NCBI GenBank assembly: GCA_049999725.1
Contig: JBNGIS010032986.1
Location: 1 to 41,203 of the forward strand
From: Haplomitrium mnioides
Taxonomy: Eukaryota > Marchantiophyta > Haplomitriopsida > Calobryales
Direction: 5' to 3'
DNA: 41,203 nt
Position numbers and translations under genes: made by a program. Below the pieces are notes generated by a model, which worked only from the letters and a program-made list of their open reading frames with translations, was not told where the DNA came from and made no database searches. Of this stretch, positions 12,101 through 21,100 are shown one piece after another. Within the stretch, counting starts at the first letter, position 1. Each line of letters starts with the position of its first letter.

Positions 12101-15100
12101 AATCACAACATAGTCTATATTGGTTAGAAGGGTAGAAAGGTCCAAAGACTTGAAGAATTAAAAGATGATAAGTCTATGAACAGATTCTATTGGTCATAAG
12201 TAGAGAAAGGTCGAAGACTTGGAAGAATTAAAAGAGAAGATTTTAACATGCTAAGTGTATATTGGCAAGAAGGGTAGAAGAGTCAAAAGACCGAAGAATT
12301 AAAAGAGAAGATTTTAACCTTCGAACTCTAATAGATTGGTAAGAAGAGTAGAAAGTGCACAAGATTCCAAAACTTAAAGAAAAGATTTTTAACAACATAG
12401 TCTTTATTGGTGAGAAGGGTAGAAAGGTCCAAAGACTTGAAGAACTAAAGAATGCTAAGTCTATATTGGTCATAAGGATAGAACGGTCAAAAGACTTGAA
12501 GAATTAAAGGAGAAGATTTTAACCTACAAGTTTATATTGGTAAGAAAGGTAGAAAGGTCAAAAGACCAAAGAATTAAAGGAGAAGATTTTAACCTTCTAA
12601 GCCTATATTGGTAAGAAGAGAAGAAAGGTCAAAAACTTAAAGAAAAGATTTTAACAGCTAAGTGAGTCTATATTGGTTAGAAGGGTAGAAAGGATCCAAA
12701 GACTTGAAGGTCAGAAGGGTAGAAAGGGTCCAAAGACTTGAAGAATTAAAGGATGCTTAGTCTACATTGGTTATTGGTTATAAGACTTGAAGAATTAAAG
12801 GAGAAGACTTTGACCTGTTAAGTCTATATTGGTTAGAAGCGTAGAAAGGTCAAAAGACCAAAGAACTAAACTACAACATTTTAACCTTCTAAGTCCATAT
12901 TGGTAAGAAGAGTATAAAGGTCAAAATACTCAAAAACTTCAAGAAAAGTTTTTTAACAACTTCGTCTATATAGGGTAGAAAGGTCCAAAGACTTGAAGAC
13001 GTAAAGGATGCTAAGTCTATATTGGTCTATATAGGGTAGAAAGGTCCAAAGACTTGAAGACGTAAAGGATGCTAAGTCTATATTGGTAAGAAGGGTAGAA
13101 GGGTCAAAAGACCCAAGAATTAAAGGAGAAGATTTTAACCGTCTAAGCATATATTGGTAAGAAGAGTAGAAAGGTCAAAATGCTCAAAAACTTAAATAAA
13201 ATATTTTTAACAATGTAGTCTATATTGGTCTACATTAGTTGGAAGGGTAGAAAGATCCCAAGACTTGAAGAATTAAGTATCCTAAGTCTATATTGGTTAT
13301 ACGACTTGAAGAATTAAAGGACGCTAAGTCTATATTGGTCATAAGGATAAAAAGGCCAAAATACTTGAAGAATCATTGGAGAAGAGTTTAACCTGCTAAG
13401 TCTATATTGGTAAGAAGGGTAGAATGGTCAGAAGACCCCAGAATTAAATGAGACCAGAATTAAATGAGATTTTAATCTTCCAAGTCTATATTGGTTACAA
13501 GAGTAGAAAGGTCAAAATACTCAAAATCTTAAAGAAAAGATTTTTAAAAACTTTGTTTATATTGGTCAGAAGGGTAGAAAGGTCCAAAGACTTGAAGAAT
13601 TAAAGGATGCTACGTCTATACTGGCCATATGGCCATAAGGATAGAAAGGCCAAAATACTTGAAGAATTATTGGAGAAGATTTTAAACTGCCAAGTCTATA
13701 TTGGTAAGAAATGTAGAAAGGTCAAAAGACCAAAGAATTAAATGAGAAGATTTCAACTTTCCGAGTGTGCGTAACAAGAGTAGAAAGGTCAAAATACTTA
13801 AAAACTTAAAGAAAAGATTTTTAACAACTTAGTCTATATTGATCATAAGGGTAGAAAAAGGTCCAAAACTTGAAGAATTAAAGGATGCTAAGTCTATATT
13901 GGTCATATAAGGATAGAAAGGTAGAAAGACTTCTTGAATTATTGGAGAAGATTTTAACTTGCTAAATGTATATTGGTAAGAAGGGTAGAAAGGTCAAAAG
14001 ACCTAAGAATTAAAGGAGAAGATTTTAACCTTCTAAGTCTATATTGGCAAGAAGAGTAGAAAGGTCAAAAGACTCAAAAACTTAAAGAAAAGATTTTTAA
14101 CAATGTAGTCTATATTGACCAGAAGGGTAAAAAGTTACAAAGACTTGAAAAATTAAAGGATGCCAAGTCCATATTTGTCATAAGAATAGAAATGTCAAAA
14201 GACTTGAAGAATTAAAGAAGAAGATTTTAACCTGCTAAGTCTATATTGGTAAGAAGGGTGGAAAGGTCAAACCACTGAAGAATTAAACAAGAAGATTTTA
14301 AACTTCTAGGTCTATATTGGTAAGAAGAGTAGAAAGGTCAAAAGACTCAAAAACTTAAAGAAAATATTTTCACAGCTAACTCTATATTGGTCAAAAGGGT
14401 AGAAAGGTCCAAAGACTTAAAGAATTGAAGGATGCTAAGTCTATATTGGTCATACAGATAGAAAGTTCAAAAGACTTGAAGAATTAAAGGAGAAGATTTT
14501 AACCAGCTAAGTCTATATTGGTAAGTAGAGTAGAAAGATCAGAAGACTTAAGAATTAAAGGAGAAGATTTTAGCCTGTTAACTCTATATTGGTAAGAAGA
14601 GTAGAAAAGTCAAAAGATGAAGAATTAAAAGAGAACATTTTCCCTGCTAAGTCTATTTTGGTAAGAAGGCAGAAAGGTCAAAAGACTGAAGAATTAAAGG
14701 AGAAGATTTTCCTTACTAAATCTATATTGGTAAGAAGAGTAGAAAGGTCAAAAGACTCAATAATTAAAGGAGAAGATTTTACTTCCTAAGTCTATATTGG
14801 TAAGAAGAGTAGAAAGATCAAAAGACTGAAAATTTAAAGGAGAAGATTTTAGCCTGTTAAGTCTACATTTGTAAGACGAGTAGAAAGGTCAAAAGAATGA
14901 AGAATTGAAGGAAAAGATTTTACCTTCTAAGTCTGCATTGGTAAGAAGGGTAGAAAGGTCAAAGACTGAAGAACTAAAAGAGAAGACTTTAGCCCGCCAA
15001 GTCTATTACCAATGATTTTTCTCATAGGGAAACTCTACAAGATTCAACCCCTCTTTGGCCATGGCAGCATAAAGGGCCTTGCAAGCTACTGAATGACTGA

Positions 15101-18100
15101 AGAACAGAGAGTCTTTTGGCTCCCTAACATCTTCTTGGAAACCCTCAAAGGTTGATTTCCACGTTTGACCAACATATAGTTATGAAGTTGTGGAGAGTAA
15201 AACTAACCACAAAATCAAATAAATGGAAGCTGCAATAGTCTAGGAAAAACCTACACATATCACAGCCGCGCACACATAGAGTGCAGCCTTCACTATGTGG
15301 TGTCAGACACAAAGTTTCAGACTTTTCAGCCTCATCATGTGTAGGAGTGACAAGCTGCCACAACTTCCTGTTGGTTTAGTCAATTCCCGACAGCAGGTCC
15401 AGATTAATCCAGATTAATCTTCATACTGAGTTTCTGCCACTTTCCGGAAGTAACGGGAAAACTCAGTCATGATGATGCCTAGAACTCCACCAAGAATCCA
15501 ACCTAATCAAAATCTGTCAACTCTCAAGCATCAGCTTGAGACATCATTCCTTCACTTTAGTTTGATCTTGTGAAGCAGACATCAAGAGAATAACTTTCTC
15601 AGAGAGGTCTGCTGAAAGGTTAGTGATTCTGCACCCTGAACATAGCACATGAAAGCACATCACTGGTGACTACTTGGATGCAGAACATTAGCTGAAGTCA
15701 CTGAATAATACAGCTATGACATTGTGGAGAGTAAAACGAACCACAAAAACAAATAAATGGAAGCTGCAATAGTCTAGGAAAAAACCTACACATATCACAA
15801 CTGCGCACACATAGAGTGCAGCCTTCACTATGTGGTATCAGACACAAAGTTTCAGACTATTCAGCCTCATCATGAGTAGTAGTGACAAGCTGCCACAACT
15901 TCCTGCTGGTTTCGTCAGATCCCCACAGCATGTCCAGACCAACATACAATATTTTACTGTTGACATTATTGTAGATGACAAAGATGACACCATTGTCAAG
16001 CACAAGGCTTAAGGGTTTGGAAGACTGTAACTAATTCAGTCTGAGTATTTTCAATCTCTTCAAGACTGTACAAGAACAAGACTGAAAAGTGATAAGAAAC
16101 TAAAGAGACTTAAAGGACTTCCACTTAAGGGTTACCCCCACTAAAATTATGAACAGTACTCAAGTTCATCCTAGCAAGAAATGAAAACTTGGCTAGATTC
16201 TTAGGGCCACACCTTTCATCTGAAAGAACAGAACCATGATATGAAGAAAATTATTGAATGAAATAGTTGTTTTCAGGGCCCCACACTTGTGTTGGATATT
16301 AGTACAATGATGTCAGCATATAGGAGTATGGAGATGGCAGTTGACAAGAGTTTGGGACCAGGGTCTCTAATGTCACTCAGTAGCTCTTCCAATTTGTCAA
16401 TAAAGAGACCTAAGAGTGTTGGTGAGAGAGGGCAGCCCTGTTAAACTCTGATGTTGCAATTTACAGATTCAGATAGACCCTGGTTAGTGCAAACACTGGG
16501 CAGAACTTCTTCCCATAGAGGACCTGGATGGCCAGATCCAGTCAGACGGTAGATTCAGGTCTTGCAATCGTTCCCATAGTTTTCTCTTTGGTACTGAGTC
16601 ACAAGCCTTCTGATAGTCTCTACAAAGCAGCAGTACAATCCTCAGGTGCATTTGTGGTGTTCGATAATTGAATGGATAGCGACCAAGTGACCAGTGGTAG
16701 AGTGACCCTCCTCAAATCCAGCCTGTCCCTTAGCTCTTAGTTGCTGTGACTCACACCATTGCATGATTGTGTGATTCAGGGTCACTCCATAGAGTTTAGC
16801 GAAGAGTGGCCTAACCATGATGGTAAAATAATTGTTGCTTTGATTTTTGTCACAAGATTTATAGAGTGGGATAATGATGTCGAGTTTCCATTCATCCGGG
16901 AATCCTGTCTTGACCAACTGGTTGAACAGGTCTGCGACAGGTAGGTTGGGTGACGATAGCGGCTCCCTGTTTTTGCGTTTGGGCTTGAGTCCAGGGCTCT
17001 ATTGCTCAGGTTTTTGATCATTGGCAACATGCCCTCTACACTGAAGATCTTGGTCACTTGGTCTTTCTCCTCCAGGGGTTGGTGGCTTCAGCATCAGGTA
17101 ATGGTAAAGCTAATCCCCATACAGTTTCTAATCCTATAAATCGTGGAGTTGGAGTTGATCCTTCCTGCCTTTCAGGGTGAAAAGAACCTCTTAGGATGCC
17201 TCTTCTTGTCTCAGAAAAGGGTTGGGAGCTTCTCTGTGATTCATGCCATGCAAAGATCTTGTGTGCATTGTCTCCATACTTATAAGGTTTCCTGTGGTGA
17301 GGCTTTAGATTTGACCTTGGTTTTCGAAGCTAGGCATAGTTCCCTTGCTTAGTTATTGAACCAGCCATTGGGTCTGAAGCTAGGACAGTGTTTGGAAGTG
17401 ATGGAAGTGATGGTGGCAGTGGGGAACTTGAGTTGAGTGGCGGAGATTCAGGATCGCTCCATAGAGTGTTGCGAAGAGTGGCCTAACCATGATGGTCAAA
17501 TACTTGTTGTGTTGAGTTTTGTCACAAGATTTATAGAGTGGGACAATGGTGTCAAGTTTCTGTTCATCTGGGAGTCCTGTCTTGACCACCTGGTTGAACA
17601 GGTCTGTGACAGGTAGGTTTGGTGACGATAGTGGCTCCCCGTTTTTGTGTTTGGGCTCGAGTCCAGGGCTTTATTGCTCAGTTTTTTTATCATTGGCAAC
17701 ACATCCTCTACACTGAAGATCTTGGTCACTTGGTCTTTTCTCCTCCAGGGGTTGGTGGCTTCAGCATCAGGTGAATGGTATAGCTGATCCCCGTACTGTT
17801 TCCTTCCTGCCTTTCAGGGTGGAAATGAACCTCTTAGGATGCCTCTTCTTGTCCCAGATAAGGGTTGGGAGCTTCTCTGTGACTCATGCTGTGTGAAGAT
17901 CTTGTCTGCATTGTCTCCATGCTTATAAGGCTGCCTGGACTTCCTGTGGTGAGGCTTTAGATTTTGACCTTGGTTTTCGAAGCTAAGCGTAGTTCCCTTG
18001 CATAGTTATTGAACTAGCCAGGACAGCGTTTGGAAGTGATGGTGGCAGTGGGGAACTTGAGCTGAGTGGTGGAGATGATGAGTGAAGTGAGGGAAGAGGC

Positions 18101-21100
18101 ATCAAGTGTAGTGAGGTTAGGTAGGTGTGTGCAGGGTGCAGTAAAAGCTAGTATGTACGACCAATAAGCCAGCCTCAAAACAAAACAAAACAAACAGCAG
18201 CAAAGGAACGACAACTATGAAAACAAAAACTGCCACCTAAAACGCCAAGAACACGAAAAGTGAAAAAGGCTAAACTTGGCATACTCTAAACTTAACTCTT
18301 AACTGGCAGAAAGAGACAGACCCTAAAACATATCTTTCTAATTACTTCTCTGCCATTTGTATGACTCCCTCAAAGGGCAAATGATAGACTTTCAACCTGC
18401 AAAAAAAAGAACATGCATAACTGGAAGAATGTGATCTTAGAAAGTCTGAGAAAGGATAATCCTGACTAAAACTGTAAAAGCTAGTAAGTTTGACCAAATG
18501 GCCAACCACAAAACCCAAAAATAAACAGCAGCGAAAAAAAAACAACTACGAAACAAAAATTGCCACCTGTAACACCAAGTACAGGAAAAGTAAAAAAGGC
18601 TAAGCATAGCATACTCTGAACAAAACTATTCACTGTCAGAAAGAGAAATGTCCTAAAAAATACCTTACTAATCACTTGTCTACCATTTGTATGACTCCTT
18701 CAAAGGGCAAATGAACTTCAAATTGCCAAACATAGAACATGCATGACTGGAAGAATGTGAGCTGAGAAAGTCTTACAAAGGACAATCCTGACTAAAACAG
18801 TAAAAGCTAGAAGGTACAGCAGAACGCCAACTTCACCCACAAAAATAACCCAGGCTGGAAGAAAGACTACAGAAGCCACTTGAGGACACAAAATCTCTCA
18901 ATACTTACAGCAAGATTATCTTGATATAAAAGATAACTAAAAGTAAACCAAAGAAGTAGCTGAAGGGGCTTCATGCACCCAAAAGATATCCATGAAGAAC
19001 TCAGCTGGTCACTAGTTGGATGCAGAACATCCGCTGAAGTGACTGAAAAAAATATCTTATAAGTATTGAGAGAACTCCATACTTAAAAACTCAGGTAGCC
19101 AATCATAATGTTAATCAAGATCTGTACTTAAGATTGAAAAAACTAACAAACCCACCCCCCCAAAATAAAAACTCATTAGAGGAGAGCTGTGATGCGCATA
19201 GTGTGTCAAGCATGAGTAGTATAGACAGCACACTACTACTTTACCAGACTTCGTCAGCTCCCAGCTGTGGATATTAATTATGCCCAGAGGCAAAACTAAC
19301 GTCCTAAGTTTCTGTCTCTTTTCCGGAAGTGGTGGGAAAACGTAGGCATAACGTTGGCTAGACTGCTCTCCAACCGTACTCTGAAAAGCTTTTTTAATTA
19401 GAAATTAATAATAAAGAGAATCCTAGGAGGAAGTCAACATGGAATGAGAAGCAGCAGACGAAAGAGAAAAAATGGAAGGAGAGGAGGAAAGCAAAGGGGA
19501 GAAGGAAATGTTAGTTGATTAGAAAATAGGAAATCAAGCACCAACATGCTACACTACGTTTGAAAGCGTTGCGAAGCATTTGCATACTGAATTTCTAGTA
19601 TCCAGACAGCAACCACGAAAGAAAACCGGGACCCACCTTGAAGCACAGTTTCAAAGCGTCATCACCATGAGATTTCTTCAAAGATGAGAAACCAACGACA
19701 ATTTCTCTGTTATCCACGCATCCGTCTTTGTTGTCATCAAAAATGTCAAAAATACGTGCTGCCAGAGGCACTAAGGGTCCCATCTTCATTGCTTTCAGCA
19801 CTTCTTGAAACTCGGATAGCGTCACACTCAGACCATTCGCCGAACTGCTTTGCCAAGCATACTTTAGCACAATGGTACCAGAAAAGTTTACACAACCAAA
19901 CACAGACACACGTCATGCAAGCAGTGATTGCAAATCCCCAGGAGGCTAGGAAAGAGTGTCGGCTTCTTCTTATTTGTTTCAAAGGTGTCAACAGATATCT
20001 GGTACTTCGATCTTACATGCGCTTAAAATGATTGTGAAGATTCTGCAGCTCTTCAGCATTTAACGCCTTCGTAGAGCCAATAAGATTTTTCAGGTTCCTT
20101 GTGCGGAGAGTAAATTTGCTGCTTAAAATACTTGCAAATGCAATTGCACGGAATTTCCGACGGGCATTAAAACTCTGCAGGCGTCGAAAAACATCAGGGT
20201 CTACAGGTTCCCGCCTCGCTGAATCACCTGTGACCCAAGGGTGCACCAACAACTGCAGGAGTAGAGATGCAAACATTCGTAAGTAGCATATTCAAAGAGC
20301 AACGAAGCACAAGTATCGACGTTTGAAACATCCAAAAATTTCAACAGTAATACGTGATTGCACCATGTCGAAGCGATTAGCAACTGAGAGACTGCTAAAT
20401 TCACTGAAGATCTCGTCACAGTTGAGCATACTACAGGCAATCGCTACACCTCTGCAGCAGAAGGCCGTCGGAGAGGATCAACATCGAGCAAGCTGGCAAT
20501 CAATTGCTTGGCAGAAGCTGAAACTGTTCTCCATGTGTTTTCTTCAAAGCCACCAAAGTCGCCCTGGAAGATCCACGCAAATTGGTAAGATTCTCTCTCC
20601 AATTCCTGTTGCCTTCCGGCCAGTTTAGGATTTGAATCAATTCTATTCTCTCCAAGAGACTGTCGATTCAACAAGCCCTGACAGCTACGGTGGATTCTCA
20701 AACGAAGTTCATCTGTCCTATGTCATACATGAGCAATACACTTGATGTAAATCTTCATAGGTTAACTGTTTTTGGAAGAAACGAAACAGCAGAGCCCAAG
20801 ATCCTGGTAGAATCATTACATCCTCTCTCCCTCCCCACCCACCCACCCCCACCCCCACTGATCCATTTCATGTAGAACATGCAGATTCCATCGAAAATTC
20901 AGTGCCAGCCTCTATCGGGGCCAATCTGTCCCTTCAAATGTGGGCCTTTCCCTTAAAGGTTAGTGGTTGCTAATCGACCAATAAGCCGTTGAGAAGTTCA
21001 TCAATCTTGGGTGAACCGTGTCTTCTATACTCCCACTTCTTACCGATGACGATGGAAGAGCACTCGCCTGGTGGCGAGCTCCAGTGCAACCTATTCTGTA

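Larger units (their letters stand above)
6126..19636 (-). other. CCaMK intron 5, 13,511 bp
   Basis: Giant intron between the exon encoding EF-hand 1 and the one encoding EF-hand 2. The donor is GTGGGT at 19636-19631 and the acceptor ends at 6126 (GTGCAG). The contents, each listed separately, are repeat copies E, B, C and D, a Penelope-type RT remnant, a 6.3-kb tandem array, a poly(A)-tailed insertion, a LINE RT remnant with a duplication, and a 333-bp tandem duplication. The other five introns of the gene are 133-1118 bp. The stretches 6126-6545 and 18818-18984 hold nothing I recognise. Confidence 0.9.

Noticed and set aside
8693-15005. CRISPR-like or coding repeat array
   Set aside because: Units of ~71 bp adjoin each other with no unique spacers, the sequence is AT-rich with stops in all frames, and the context is a plant intron.
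20574-20701. Extension of CCaMK exon 3 upstream (frame encoding QGLLNRQSLGEN)
   Set aside because: The missing YPPF segment was found as a separate exon at 21682-21736 with good splice sites. The open frame before 20563 is intron sequence.
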